Positions 33,067 through 42,153 of a stretch of DNA of 44,485 nt are shown here, one piece after another. The notes under the pieces were generated by a model, which saw nothing but the letters and a program-made list of their open reading frames with translations, was not told the DNA's origin and did no database searches. Source of the DNA: Enterobacteriaceae bacterium UBA3516 (lineage in GTDB: Bacteria; Pseudomonadota; Gammaproteobacteria; Enterobacterales; Enterobacteriaceae); contig DFPL01000277.1 in the NCBI GenBank assembly GCA_002377245.1, forward strand, positions 1-44,485, in the 5' to 3' direction. Made by a program: the position numbers and the translations under genes. Numbering within the stretch: the stretch's first letter is position 1; each line of letters opens with the position of its first letter.

Positions 33067-33238
33067 AACGGCGCGTAACAAATAAGTAACCAGAATCCCA
33101 GTCTATGAATTACCACACCGCGATGCCAGCCTTTCCCTAAAAAAGCGCAAGAATTTGCAAGTCGCAGTGGGCTTTATGCAAGCACCAACGGCAGATTGCC
33201 GTGACACTGACGGCTGGTCTGGCACAACAGGAATAACA

Positions 33239-34135
33239 ATGAACGCTTTTTTATATTGTCTGGTGGTGGTGATTTGGGGAACGACGTGGATTGCGATATT
33301 TTTACAACAAGGGTCGGTGCCGGCACCGGTGTCCATTTTCTGGCGCTTCGCACTGGCGACGACCACCATTATGCTGGTGCTCATTGCCCTGCGACGGCTG
33401 CGTAAACTGGCGCTGCAGGATCATCTCTTCTGCCTGCTACAGGGCTGTTGCGTATTCGGCTTTAACTTTCTCTGTTTTTACACGGCAGCGGCGTGGATCA
33501 ATACCGGGCTGGAGTCGGTCATTTTCTCCATGGCGGTGCTGTTCAACGCCGTAAACAGTTTCCTGTTTTTCGGTCAAAAACCCCCTGCCCGTTTTTACCC
33601 TGCCGCAGCGCTCGGGCTTATTGGCATTGTGACGCTGTTCTGGGACGATCTGCGGGCCAGTGGCGTCAGCACTTCACTGCTGATGGGCATCGGCCTGTCG
33701 ATTCTGGGCACCTTTGGTTTCTCGCTCGGTAACATGTTGAGCATGCGCCATCAGCGCAAAGGGCTCGAAACCATGACCACCAATGCCTGGGCGATGCTGT
33801 ATGGCACTATCATCATGGGATGCATTGCGCTGGTGCGCGGTGACAGTTTCGCGCTTGAGTGGACGTTCAGCTATATGGGTGCGCTGGTCTACCTGGCTAT
33901 TTTTGGTTCGGTGATTGCCTTCGGTGCTTACTTCACCCTCGTGGGACGCATCGGTGCCAGCAATGCCGCCTACAGCACCCTGCTGTTTCCCCTGGTTGCG
34001 CTGAGTTTTTCCACCGTTTACGAAGGCTATGTCTGGCACAGTAACGGTATTATTGGACTGGTGTTAATTCTGACCGGGAATCTGGTGATGTTCGCCAAAC
34101 CGGGGAATATATTGCTACGCCGACGTGTAGCCTAA
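33239..34135 (+). CDS. DMT-superfamily (EamA) exporter
   Basis: A 298-aa inner-membrane protein with ten predicted helices as two EamA repeats. Typical opening LVVVIWGTTWIAIFLQQGSV and second-half segment YLAIFGSVIAFGAYFTLVGRIGAS. The start at 33239 has CAGGA upstream; the open frame before it (to 33155) is not membrane-like. Relatives export amino acids or metabolites. The divergent AraC regulator suggests induction by the substrate. Like that regulator, it is absent from the E. coli block. I would not name a substrate. Confidence 0.92.
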   Translation: MNAFLYCLVVVIWGTTWIAIFLQQGSVPAPVSIFWRFALATTTIMLVLIALRRLRKLALQDHLFCLLQGCCVFGFNFLCFYTAAAWINTGLESVIFSMAVLFNAVNSFLFFGQKPPARFYPAAALGLIGIVTLFWDDLRASGVSTSLLMGIGLSILGTFGFSLGNMLSMRHQRKGLETMTTNAWAMLYGTIIMGCIALVRGDSFALEWTFSYMGALVYLAIFGSVIAFGAYFTLVGRIGASNAAYSTLLFPLVALSFSTVYEGYVWHSNGIIGLVLILTGNLVMFAKPGNILLRRRVA

Positions 34136-34141
34136 AGAAGA

Positions 34142-34163
34142 GCGCCATCCTCGCGGATGGCGC
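34142..34163 (-). terminator. hairpin between the EamA gene and ydcL
   Basis: GCGCCATCC (34142-34150) pairs with GGATGGCGC (34155-34163) around a 4-nt loop. On the minus strand it is followed by TCTTCTTT, so it suits the end of ydcL better than the EamA gene, whose side has an A-run. Confidence 0.65.
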
Positions 34164-34168
34164 AAAAA

Positions 34169-34831
34169 TCATTTCTGTTTCACTTCAAACATTTTTGCAT
34201 CCAGGACCATATCATCAATCACGTTTTTCAGCGTATCGACGGTCATCGGTGCATTTTCATTACTCAAATTTTTCCCTTCAGCCTGACGAACCACCTTAAC
34301 GACCGGTTTATTGGTCTGGGCGTCAATCAGTTCGCCTTCGAAGAAGAGATGGGTTTCCATCGTGCGATGCCCGGTGGCCGCCTGCGTACCCGCAACCACC
34401 ATCATCACCGGCAGCACTTCATAGAATTGCATTCCTTCTTTATTGCGATCTACACCGGTAATCGCCCCGCGGAAAATCAGGCTATGCGCCCCCGGAGAGG
34501 TGACCAGCGGCTTGCGTTGCGCCGCGGCAGCTTTCAGTTTGCTGTTGGTATAGGTCAGAATGCCATCAAGGGTTTGCTGAGAGACCTGCGCTGTCGGTTT
34601 CGGTACCGGGTAATAGGTGACCGGATGATAAACAATACTGTCATATTTACTTTCGTCAAACGACGGGTCAACCCAACGTAATACCGGTTTACCGTTGGCG
34701 GAGGTGGTTTGCTGTAAACCTGAATAATCCTTTAAGAAACCGGAGTATTGTTCCGGCTGAGTCACTTTTGACGCGCAGCCTGCTAGCGCAAGCAGCCCGG
34801 TAAGCACTGCCACTTTAAATACAGTACGCAT
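34169..34831 (-). CDS. ydcL: YdcL lipoprotein (DUF3313)
   Basis: A 220-aa outer- or inner-membrane lipoprotein matching E. coli YdcL (222 aa). The signal peptide ends in the lipobox LALAGC with the acylated Cys followed by ASKVTQ. Alanine at +2 favours sorting to the outer membrane. The body holds GKPVLRWVDPSFDESKYDSI, HPVTYYPVPKPTAQV and LIFRGAITGVD. Function unknown. It lies 171 bp downstream of the DppA-like gene and is probably separate. Confidence 0.95.
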   Translation of the reverse strand: MRTVFKVAVLTGLLALAGCASKVTQPEQYSGFLKDYSGLQQTTSANGKPVLRWVDPSFDESKYDSIVYHPVTYYPVPKPTAQVSQQTLDGILTYTNSKLKAAAAQRKPLVTSPGAHSLIFRGAITGVDRNKEGMQFYEVLPVMMVVAGTQAATGHRTMETHLFFEGELIDAQTNKPVVKVVRQAEGKNLSNENAPMTVDTLKNVIDDMVLDAKMFEVKQK

Positions 34832-35002
34832 GGAAGGTCCTTTTTGTGTGTGTAGATGCCATAAATGTTATAGCAAACAGCCGGGTACAATGCTGCTCAA
34901 AAAAAGGGACGCTTCTCAACTTTCAGAAAATTAATATATTTACCTGGTGTATCGTTCCGCATAAATAATGCCGATGCCCAGAGGGACACCGGCATTAACC
35001 GG

Positions 35003-36598
35003 TTATTTATTGATATCTACCTGATAGAAAATATGTTTACCAAAGGGATCGACTTCATATCCGGTGACTTCTTTGCGCACCGGTTCGAAAATTGTGGAAT
35101 GCGCGATCATGACCGCTGGCATTTCGTCATGCATCATCTGCTGTGCCTGTTTATATAACGTCACGCGCTTGTCATGATCGGTAATGGCTTTCGCCTCAGT
35201 GATAATCTTATCGAAGGCCTGATTACACCATTTTGCCGAGTTTGACCCCCCGTCCGCCGACTGACAGGTAAACAGCGGCCCAAAGAAGTTATCCGGATCG
35301 CCGGTCGCCGTGGTCCAGCCCATTAACGCTGCCTGATGCTCACCGCTTTTCACACGTTTTAAATATTCACCCCATTCATAGGTGACGACTTTAGCGTTCA
35401 CACCGACTTTCGCCCAGTCAGCCTGAATCATCTCCGCCATGCGTTTAGCGTTGGGGTTATACGGGCGCTGGACCGGCATGGCCCATAAATCAATCGTTGT
35501 GCCTTCAGGTAAGCCTGCTTCTTTTAGCAGGGCTTTCGCTTTTTCCGGATCGTATGGGTAGTCCTGTAGTTCACTGTCAGCACTCCAGACGCCCGGCGGC
35601 AGCAGGTTTTTCGCGGCGGTACCCGTGCCCTGGAAGACCGCGTTGATGATGGCCGGTTTATTGATGGCCAGCGCCAGCGCCTGGCGAACTTTGACGTTAT
35701 CCAACGGCGCTTTTTGCGTATTGAAGGCGAGGAAACCGGTATTCAGCCCGGCTTTGCTCATAAGCTGAATGTCTTTGTTCTCTTTAAGACGCGGTAAATC
35801 CGCCGGGTTCGGGAATGGCATGACCTGACATTCGTTTTTTTCGAGCTTCGCGACGCGCACGGACGCATCCGGGGTAATGCTGAACACGAGACGGTCAATC
35901 TTCGCTTTTCCCTGCCAGTACTCCGGGAAGGCGGTAAAGAGAATGCGTGAGTCTTTCTGGTACTGTGCCAGCTTAAACGGTCCGGTGCCGACAGGTTCCA
36001 TATCGACCTTTTCCGGCGTTCCGGCTTTCAGCATTGCGTCAGCGTATTCAGCCGACAAAATCGAAGCGAAGTACCAGGCCAGATCCGGCACAAATGGCGC
36101 TTCCGGGTGAGCCAACGTGAAACGGACGGTATTGTCGTCCACTTTATCGATGGCGGTGATGAGTTTACCGAACTCAAGGCTTTCAAAGTTGGAGTAATTG
36201 CCGTTAGAGACATTGTGGTAAGGATGTTTGAGATCTTTCTGGCGCATGAACGAGAAGATAACGTCATCAGCATTAAAATCTCGCGTGGGCGTGAAGAATT
36301 TATTGCTCTGGAATTTGACGCCCTTACGCAAATGGAAGGTATAGACCTTACCGTCTTCGCTGACATCCCAGCTTTCAGCAAGGCTGGGCTCTAATTCCGT
36401 GGTGCCCGCTTTAAAATCGACGAGGCGATTGTAAACCGGCACTGCACTGGCATCCACGCTGGTGCCCGAGGTATAAAGCTGCGGATTGAAATTTTCCGGG
36501 CTTCCTTCAGAGCAGTACACCAGCGTTTTCGCCGCTACAGAGGAACTCACCGCCAATGCCAATAAGGCCAATGCAACTGTTGTCTGTTTGCGAGTCAT
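35003..36598 (-). CDS. periplasmic dipeptide-binding protein, DppA paralogue
   Basis: An ABC-importer binding protein of SBP family 5, 531 aa from the start at 36598 (AGGAAAA upstream); the long frame upstream to 36715 overlaps the divergent promoter. Sec signal peptide VALALLALAVSSSVAAK. Close to E. coli DppA along its length: TLVYCSEGSPENFNPQLYTS, CQVMPFPNPADLPRL, MPVQRPYNPNAKRMAEMIQA and YKQAQQMMHDEMPAVMIAHS. DppA normally sits with dppBCDF; here no transporter genes follow. The divergent gene is a PepT-like peptidase, suggesting a peptide-scavenging pair. It is the second DppA-like protein in the window. Confidence 0.94.
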   Translation of the reverse strand: MTRKQTTVALALLALAVSSSVAAKTLVYCSEGSPENFNPQLYTSGTSVDASAVPVYNRLVDFKAGTTELEPSLAESWDVSEDGKVYTFHLRKGVKFQSNKFFTPTRDFNADDVIFSFMRQKDLKHPYHNVSNGNYSNFESLEFGKLITAIDKVDDNTVRFTLAHPEAPFVPDLAWYFASILSAEYADAMLKAGTPEKVDMEPVGTGPFKLAQYQKDSRILFTAFPEYWQGKAKIDRLVFSITPDASVRVAKLEKNECQVMPFPNPADLPRLKENKDIQLMSKAGLNTGFLAFNTQKAPLDNVKVRQALALAINKPAIINAVFQGTGTAAKNLLPPGVWSADSELQDYPYDPEKAKALLKEAGLPEGTTIDLWAMPVQRPYNPNAKRMAEMIQADWAKVGVNAKVVTYEWGEYLKRVKSGEHQAALMGWTTATGDPDNFFGPLFTCQSADGGSNSAKWCNQAFDKIITEAKAITDHDKRVTLYKQAQQMMHDEMPAVMIAHSTIFEPVRKEVTGYEVDPFGKHIFYQVDINK

Positions 36599-36716
36599 AG
36601 GTTTTCCTGTCGTTTTTCTGTCCATGAGCCAAATAGTGCTTGTCGTTTTCCCTTCCATAAATAACATTAAAGTAATATTGCAAGCACCTGATAAGTCAAA
36701 TAAAGAAGGATTCACT

Positions 36717-37946
36717 ATGACATCGCCGCTCTCCAGTCAATTAACGCAACGCTTCTTTCGCTACCTTGCCATCAGCAGTCAAAGCGATGCAGGAGCCACC
36801 ACCTTGCCCACGACATCAGGTCAGTTCGACATGGCGCGTACCCTGGCGCAAGAGCTTCAGGCACTGGGGTTAGAGGATATTGTGCTGGATGAACACGCGA
36901 CCGTAACGGCGGTAAAACGCGGCAATGTTGCCGGTGCGCCGCGCGTCGGATTTATCACCCATATCGATACGGTAGACGTCGGGTTATCACCGGATATTCA
37001 TCCACAAATTTTACGTTTTGAAGGCGATGATCTCTGCCTTAACCCGGAGAAAGCGATCTGGCTACGCGTCGACGAGCACCCGGAAATTTTGGCCTACCCC
37101 GGAGAAGAGATTATTTTTAGCGACGGCACCAGCGTGCTTGGCGCAGATAACAAAGCTGCGGTCACGGTGGTAATGCAACTGCTGGAAAACCTGACGGCGG
37201 ACGATAAGCACGGGGATATCGTCGTGGCATTTGTGCCGGATGAAGAAGTGGGTTTACGTGGGGCAAAGGCGCTGGATCTGAAGCGCTTTGAGGTGGATTT
37301 TGCCTGGACTATCGACTGCTGCGAAAAGGGCGAAATCGTCTTTGAAAACTTCAATGCCGCCTCTGCCACTCTCCATTTTACTGGCGTGACGGCACATCCG
37401 ATGTCCGCAAAAGGCGTGCTGGTGAATCCGCTGCTGATGGCAATGGATTACATTAACCATTTTGACAGAGCACAGACGCCGGAAAACACCGAAGGTCGTG
37501 AAGGGTATATCTGGTTCAACGGCATGGAAGCCGTACAAGGCCACGCACGCCTCAGCGCCAGCATCCGTGATTTTGACCTGGCAAGCTTTGAGCGGCGTAA
37601 AACTGAAATGCGCGATGTCGCGCAGAAGATTGCAGCACAGTATCCGACGGGTAGCGTGTCGATCGATATCAGCGACATCTACAGCAACATCAGCAATGCC
37701 ATTGGCGAAGACCGCCGCGCGGTCGATCTGCTGTTTGAGGCAATGGAATCGCTGGGCATCACCCCTAAACCCACACCGATGCGCGGTGGAACCGACGGTG
37801 CCGCGCTTTCAGCCAAAGGTCTGTTGACCCCAAACTTCTTCACCGGCGCGCACAATTTCCACTCGCCGTTCGAATTTCTTCCCGTGAAGTCGTTTGAGGC
37901 TTCCTATGAAGTTGCCCGCCAGTTGTGCCTGCTGGCTGCCCGTTAA
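36717..37946 (+). CDS. PepT-like M20 aminopeptidase
   Basis: A cytosolic zinc aminotripeptidase-type enzyme of family M20, 409 aa (PepT 408), from ATG 36717; the frame extends upstream to 36486 through the divergent promoter. Metal-binding and catalytic features: HIDTVD (His82, Asp84), GADNKA (Asp144), DEEVG (Glu176/Glu177), an aspartate in TIDCCEKGE and a late histidine in GAHNFHSP. RGGTDGAALS is typical of PepT. In PepT the fourth segment reads TVDGG; here two cysteines replace the glycines, and TAHPMSAKGVLVNP follows. It is divergent from the DppA paralogue across 118 bp and overlaps the tehB stop by 4 bp. Not part of the E. coli block. Confidence 0.92.
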   Translation: MTSPLSSQLTQRFFRYLAISSQSDAGATTLPTTSGQFDMARTLAQELQALGLEDIVLDEHATVTAVKRGNVAGAPRVGFITHIDTVDVGLSPDIHPQILRFEGDDLCLNPEKAIWLRVDEHPEILAYPGEEIIFSDGTSVLGADNKAAVTVVMQLLENLTADDKHGDIVVAFVPDEEVGLRGAKALDLKRFEVDFAWTIDCCEKGEIVFENFNAASATLHFTGVTAHPMSAKGVLVNPLLMAMDYINHFDRAQTPENTEGREGYIWFNGMEAVQGHARLSASIRDFDLASFERRKTEMRDVAQKIAAQYPTGSVSIDISDIYSNISNAIGEDRRAVDLLFEAMESLGITPKPTPMRGGTDGAALSAKGLLTPNFFTGAHNFHSPFEFLPVKSFEASYEVARQLCLLAAR

Positions 37947-38536
37947 GCTTTACGTGCCAGTAAGGTGGCAAAACGCAGTTTGATGCGATTGCCGTTGGCG
38001 TCGGTGCGGTGTAGCTCACCGACGTCTTCGTTATATTTCTCGATTTGCCAACCGGCGTAGTACTCGCGCAGTTCGTTCTCTTTAAAGGCAAACGGGAACC
38101 CGACCGTACAGGGGAAATCTGCGGTATCCATCGCCGCCACAATCAGGTTATACCCACCCGGTTTAGTGCAGCGCTGCATGTTGGCAATCAGGCCCGGAAT
38201 GGTTTTTGCTTCCAGGAACATCAGCACCACGGTCGAGAGAATAAAATCGTATTCCCCCTCAAAACTCAGCGTGTTCAGGTCCATCACATCGGCTTCCAGT
38301 TGCGTGAGTCCTTCCGCCTTCCGTATCCGCTCAATATTGTCGATGCTCATGGGATTTTTGTCCCACGCCGTAACTTCATAACCATTAGCAGCCAGGAAAA
38401 GGCTGTTGCGGCCGTTCCCGCAGCCTAAATCCAGCGTTTTGCCGGGCGCGACGAATCTCACCGCATTCACGACATCTGAATGGGTACGCGTTAAGCCATA
38501 TTTTTCAGTGAAATAATTGTCATCAAACTGGGTCAT
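37943..38536 (-). CDS. tehB: SAM-dependent methyltransferase TehB (tellurite resistance)
   Basis: A 197-aa cytosolic methyltransferase, the same length as E. coli TehB, which detoxifies tellurite and methylates chalcogen oxyanions. The SAM site is LDLGCGNGRNSLFLAANGYE, followed by TAWDKNPMSI and VVLMFLEAKTIPGLI. In E. coli it is co-transcribed after tehA, a membrane transporter; here only 135 bp separate it from divergent ydcK and tehA is missing. It has its own AAGGAC site. The convergent peptidase gene overlaps its stop. Confidence 0.96.
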   Translation of the reverse strand: MTQFDDNYFTEKYGLTRTHSDVVNAVRFVAPGKTLDLGCGNGRNSLFLAANGYEVTAWDKNPMSIDNIERIRKAEGLTQLEADVMDLNTLSFEGEYDFILSTVVLMFLEAKTIPGLIANMQRCTKPGGYNLIVAAMDTADFPCTVGFPFAFKENELREYYAGWQIEKYNEDVGELHRTDANGNRIKLRFATLLARKA

Positions 38537-38671
38537 GGTGGGTCCTTTCTTGCCCGTTAAAAAGGGCTTAAGTTTATAAGTTGCATTTTAAATGAATTTT
38601 ATTGGTTTTCTTATTGAATAGCCAGTATCGCAAAGTTTGCTACGTTTATCGTTGGGAATTAAAGGAAGCGA

Positions 38672-39655
38672 ATGATGAAAAAATACCGACTCAGTGATGA
38701 GCGCCGTGCATTCAGCTATCAGCTTAGCGGCGAAAAGCAGACCGTAACCTTACGCCAGATCGTTGCCGAAGTGGATTTTAGTGATGTTACCGCCGGGACA
38801 ATGGGCGGCTGGGTGGATGATGAAAGCGTCTTATCGCAAACCGGTGACTGCTGGATTTATGACGTTAACAGCATGGTTTTTGCGGGCAGCCGTATCCGCG
38901 ATGACGCCCGCATCACACAGCCCTGTGTGATTTGCCACGACGTCATCATTGAACATCATGCCTGGGTAGAGGGTGCCCAGATCAGCCATGGTGCCGTAAT
39001 AAGTGACAACGTCACTGTTCAACTTGCCACTGTACGTGGCCATTGTCATCTCTTCGGTGATGCGCGCATTCTGCATGGGTGTGAAATCATCGCCGCTAAA
39101 GGATTAACGCCCGACAACGAACAAATCCTGCAAATTTATGACCGGGCAACCCTTACCCGCAGTCGCGTTGTGCATCAGGCGCAGGTGTATGGCGATGCGA
39201 TACTGCATTACGCCTTTGTGGAGCACCGTGCCGAAATCTTTGATTTCGCCATTCTTGAAGGTAATGAGCTGAACGATGTCTGGGTGTGCGATTGTGCCAA
39301 AGTTTACGGAAGCGCAAGAGTCATGGCAGGTCGGGAAGAGGATGCCATCCCCACTCTACGCTACAGCGCCCAGGTGGCAGAACATGCGCAGGTGGAGGGC
39401 AATGTTGTTCTCAAGCATCACGTGCTGGTCGGTGGCCATGCCAGGCTGGCAGGCGGCCCCATACTGCTGGATGAAGATGTGGTCATTCAGGGAAATGCGC
39501 AAATTCGTGGCAATGTGATTCTCGAACATCATATTGAAGTGACTGATGACGCTTGCATTGTGGCGCTGGAAGGTGACACGATTTTGTTACGCGGAAGAAA
39601 GGTGATAAACGGCGCGCAGCACATCACCCGCACGCCGGTTGCTGGTCTATTTTGA
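38672..39655 (+). CDS. ydcK: YdcK, left-handed beta-helix protein
   Basis: A 327-aa protein (E. coli 326) with hexapeptide-type repeats of a left-handed beta-helix: repeated short blocks such as AWVEGAQISHGAVISDNVTV, GDARILHG and HARLAGGPILLDEDVVIQG. This fold is usual in acyltransferases and carbonic anhydrases; the activity of YdcK is unknown. Two ATGs (38672, 38675) follow AAGGAAG. It is divergent from tehB, and its end overlaps convergent rimL by 9 bp. Confidence 0.95.
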   Translation: MMKKYRLSDERRAFSYQLSGEKQTVTLRQIVAEVDFSDVTAGTMGGWVDDESVLSQTGDCWIYDVNSMVFAGSRIRDDARITQPCVICHDVIIEHHAWVEGAQISHGAVISDNVTVQLATVRGHCHLFGDARILHGCEIIAAKGLTPDNEQILQIYDRATLTRSRVVHQAQVYGDAILHYAFVEHRAEIFDFAILEGNELNDVWVCDCAKVYGSARVMAGREEDAIPTLRYSAQVAEHAQVEGNVVLKHHVLVGGHARLAGGPILLDEDVVIQGNAQIRGNVILEHHIEVTDDACIVALEGDTILLRGRKVINGAQHITRTPVAGLF

Positions 39656-40201
39656 TGGGGGAGTGACAATGCGGCCATAAATATTCTGGTCGTGATACTC
39701 ACCGTTCAAAAATTCTGCCTGCCGCAGACAGCCCTCAAGTATGAAGCCGTTACGCAGCGCAACCCGGTTGCTTGCGATATTCGCCGCCCGGCACTTAATC
39801 ACAAAACGTCGAACGTCGCCACGTTGGGCATAAAACGCAATAAACGCCTGTAACGACGCTGACAGGATCCCCTGCCCCTGACAATCCTGATCAAGCCAGT
39901 AGCCGATGTAACCGGTTTTATTCGTCGGCTCAATGGAGTTAAAGGAGAGCACGCCGACCAGGACGTTGTCTTTGAGGATAACAAACATTTTGGCGTAGCC
40001 ACGCTGATGCAGCAGCATGTTGCTCTGCGCGGTCTGGCGGCTCTGCTCTACGGAGGTCACGTACTGAGGCCAATCAAGAAAATGCTGAAGCCACTCTTTA
40101 TTCTTGATAATCAATTGGTGCAGATCGTGAACAAAACGTTCGTCGATAGCCTGTAACTCAATATGCTCGTCGACCACGATTAAACTGTCGGTCAGTGTCA
40201 T
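39647..40201 (-). CDS. rimL: ribosomal protein L7/L12 N-acetyltransferase RimL
   Basis: A GNAT acetyltransferase that modifies the N-terminal serine of L12 to give L7. 184 aa (E. coli 179). Conserved segments: HQRGYAKMFVILKDNVLVGV, the CoA loop in IGYWLDQDCQGQGILSASLQ, and RFVIKCRAANIASNRVALRN GF-type end of the fold. The acetyl-CoA motif QGQGIL is intact, unlike in mnaT. It lies 48 bp downstream of opgD; E. coli ydcH, which normally lies between them, is absent. Confidence 0.95.
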   Translation of the reverse strand: MTLTDSLIVVDEHIELQAIDERFVHDLHQLIIKNKEWLQHFLDWPQYVTSVEQSRQTAQSNMLLHQRGYAKMFVILKDNVLVGVLSFNSIEPTNKTGYIGYWLDQDCQGQGILSASLQAFIAFYAQRGDVRRFVIKCRAANIASNRVALRNGFILEGCLRQAEFLNGEYHDQNIYGRIVTPPSK

Positions 40202-40219
40202 TAACTCTCCGTGGATCAG

Positions 40220-40243
40220 CCCCTCCCTTATTCAAGGGAGGGG
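40220..40243. repeat. 10-bp perfect hairpin between opgD and rimL
   Basis: CCCCTCCCTT (40220-40229) pairs with AAGGGAGGGG (40234-40243) around ATTC. No T-run follows on either strand. It occupies nearly the whole 48-bp gap and probably shapes the opgD 3' end or the opgD-rimL transcript. Confidence 0.75.
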
Positions 40244-40249
40244 AAAGGT

Positions 40250-41905
40250 TTAGCGCATAATACGATCGTCGACGTAATTGCGCTTGTCCGCCGCCGGCGG
40301 GAAGTAGTGATAAAGCCAGGTTTCGCTGATCGCTTCACCCTGACAGCGCAGGAACATCCGCATATCCACCGTGTCGGTAGAATCAGAGGTCGGGTACCAG
40401 TCAAACTGGATGCGATAACCGTCAAACGGCTCTACGTAAAGGATCTCAATCTGCTTCGCTTCGCCGCTTGAGAGGGTTATGACCGGCTCAATCCCGCGCG
40501 GCGCCGCCCCTTTCAGATCGCCGCCAACGAAATCGATGGCGAAGCGGCGCGCCCATTTCTGCGGATAATGTTCGCCCGGCGCCCATCCTTCCGGGAACCC
40601 ACCCATGCCGGTACGGGTCGCATAAACCCGGGACAACGGTGAACGAACCGGCGGCATTGCGCTCCAGTATAAACGGTACTGGAAGGTTAAATCGTCGCCT
40701 GCCTTTATCGGTTTTTCCGGCTGCCAGAAGCAGACAATATTATCCAGCGTCTCGCCGGTCGTCGGGATTTCCATCAGCCCGACGGCACCTTTGCCCCATT
40801 TGTTACGGGGTTCCACCCACAGGCTCGGGCGCTTGTTGTACCAGCCCATAATGTCCTGGTAGTGGGTGAAATCACGGTCAAGCTGCAGCAGGCCAAAGCC
40901 TTTCGGGTTGTTGTCCTGATAGGCATTAAACTGCAACTTCTGCGGGTTATTCAGCGGGCGACAAATCCACTCGCCATTGCCGCGCCACATCGCCAGACGA
41001 TCCGAGTCGTGGATCTGCGGGTGGATCGTGTCACAGACACGCCGCTCGTTATTGCCACAGCTGAACATACTGGTCATTGGGGCAATACCCAGCTGTTTGA
41101 TGTCTTTGCGGGCGTAGAGGTGGTTATCCACCTCCATAATCACCTGGCTCTTCTCGCAGTGAATGACAAATTTGTACGCCCCGGTCAGGCTCGGGCTGTC
41201 CAGCAGCGTGTAGACCGTGAAGGTGGTGTCCGTATCCTTCGCCGTTTCAAACCAGAAAGAGGTAAAATCCGGGAACTCTTCAGGCGTGTCAGTGAAGGTG
41301 TCGATCGCCACGCCACGGGCAGAAAGGCCATACTGATAGGTGCTGTCTACGGCGCGGAAGTAGCTGGCTCCCAGGAAAGAGACGATGTCGCGACGCGCAA
41401 GCTCAGGGGCTTTAAACGCACGGAAACCGGCGAAGCCAAGATCGCTTTGCCCTTCGAGTTGCTTCGTATCCACACCCGCATCGTGATAATTAAATAACTC
41501 CGGGCGGAAGTGAATTTCACGTGCCTGGTGGCTGGCCGGGTCCAGAGAGAACATCCGCACGCGACGACGGAAGCCCATCCCTACATGGAAAAATTGCACA
41601 TCCAGTTGACGCCCTTCGACATTGTTCCACAGCGAATGTGCTGCATCGTACTGGATGCTGTTATAAGCCTGCGGCGTCAGGTTCGCGAGGGTATCCGGCA
41701 GCGGACGTGGTGCCCCGCCCCAGGGCTGCTGCGCCAGATCATGTGCCATGGACTGCAACACGGAAAAATCGAAACGACGACTCTGACCATCGGCAATACC
41801 AGAATCGGCTGCAAAGGCAGCGCGCGAAAAGAGTGAGGCAACGCCGGTTGTTCCGCACGCTGCAGCCAGCGCCATTGATGCTTTAATAAAACGTCTGCGA
41901 TTCAT
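40250..41905 (-). CDS. opgD: glucan biosynthesis protein D (OpgD/MdoD)
   Basis: A periplasmic protein that shapes the backbone of osmoregulated periplasmic glucans. The start at 41905 gives 551 aa, the same as E. coli, beginning with a twin-arginine signal MNRRRFIKASMALAAACG and ending at AAFA, so it is exported folded by Tat. The mature part is very close to E. coli: FDFSVLQSMAHDLAQQPW, FHVGMGFRRRVRMFSLDPA, GIAPMTSMFSCGNNERRVC and GYRIQFDWYPTSDSTDTVDM. The frame upstream to 42001 is non-family. It is followed by a hairpin and rimL. Confidence 0.97.
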   Translation of the reverse strand: MNRRRFIKASMALAAACGTTGVASLFSRAAFAADSGIADGQSRRFDFSVLQSMAHDLAQQPWGGAPRPLPDTLANLTPQAYNSIQYDAAHSLWNNVEGRQLDVQFFHVGMGFRRRVRMFSLDPASHQAREIHFRPELFNYHDAGVDTKQLEGQSDLGFAGFRAFKAPELARRDIVSFLGASYFRAVDSTYQYGLSARGVAIDTFTDTPEEFPDFTSFWFETAKDTDTTFTVYTLLDSPSLTGAYKFVIHCEKSQVIMEVDNHLYARKDIKQLGIAPMTSMFSCGNNERRVCDTIHPQIHDSDRLAMWRGNGEWICRPLNNPQKLQFNAYQDNNPKGFGLLQLDRDFTHYQDIMGWYNKRPSLWVEPRNKWGKGAVGLMEIPTTGETLDNIVCFWQPEKPIKAGDDLTFQYRLYWSAMPPVRSPLSRVYATRTGMGGFPEGWAPGEHYPQKWARRFAIDFVGGDLKGAAPRGIEPVITLSSGEAKQIEILYVEPFDGYRIQFDWYPTSDSTDTVDMRMFLRCQGEAISETWLYHYFPPAADKRNYVDDRIMR

Positions 41906-42101
41906 GCCCTGGAAGATATCCTTTTGGTCGTGAGATAACATTTCGCGCAACAGCGAAACAGCGACAAAACCTGAACTTTTATGAGCGCCCACTGTAGACA
42001 AATTCGGTTAAGAATCCAATTGTTGGGCGTCGATAATCTGCACAAAGTGGGAAATATTTTTGTCGATGGGAAGAGGCTGAATCGAAGGTAAAGTTAGGTA
42101 T

Positions 42102-42137
42102 AAAAAGACCCCAACCGGACATCGAACGGCAGGGGTC
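42102..42137 (-). terminator. intrinsic terminator of the aminotransferase/binding-protein operon
   Basis: On the minus strand GACCCC (42137-42132) pairs with GGGGTC (42112-42107), with CCG/CGG inside, and is followed by a T-run (TTTTTA, to 42102). It lies 17 bp after the binding-protein stop at 42154. Confidence 0.8.
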
Positions 42138-42153
42138 ACAAAATTAAGGCCTG

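Noticed and set aside
40862..41497. 211-codon plus-strand frame
   Set aside because: Antisense to opgD, whose protein is nearly identical to the family; no ribosome site.
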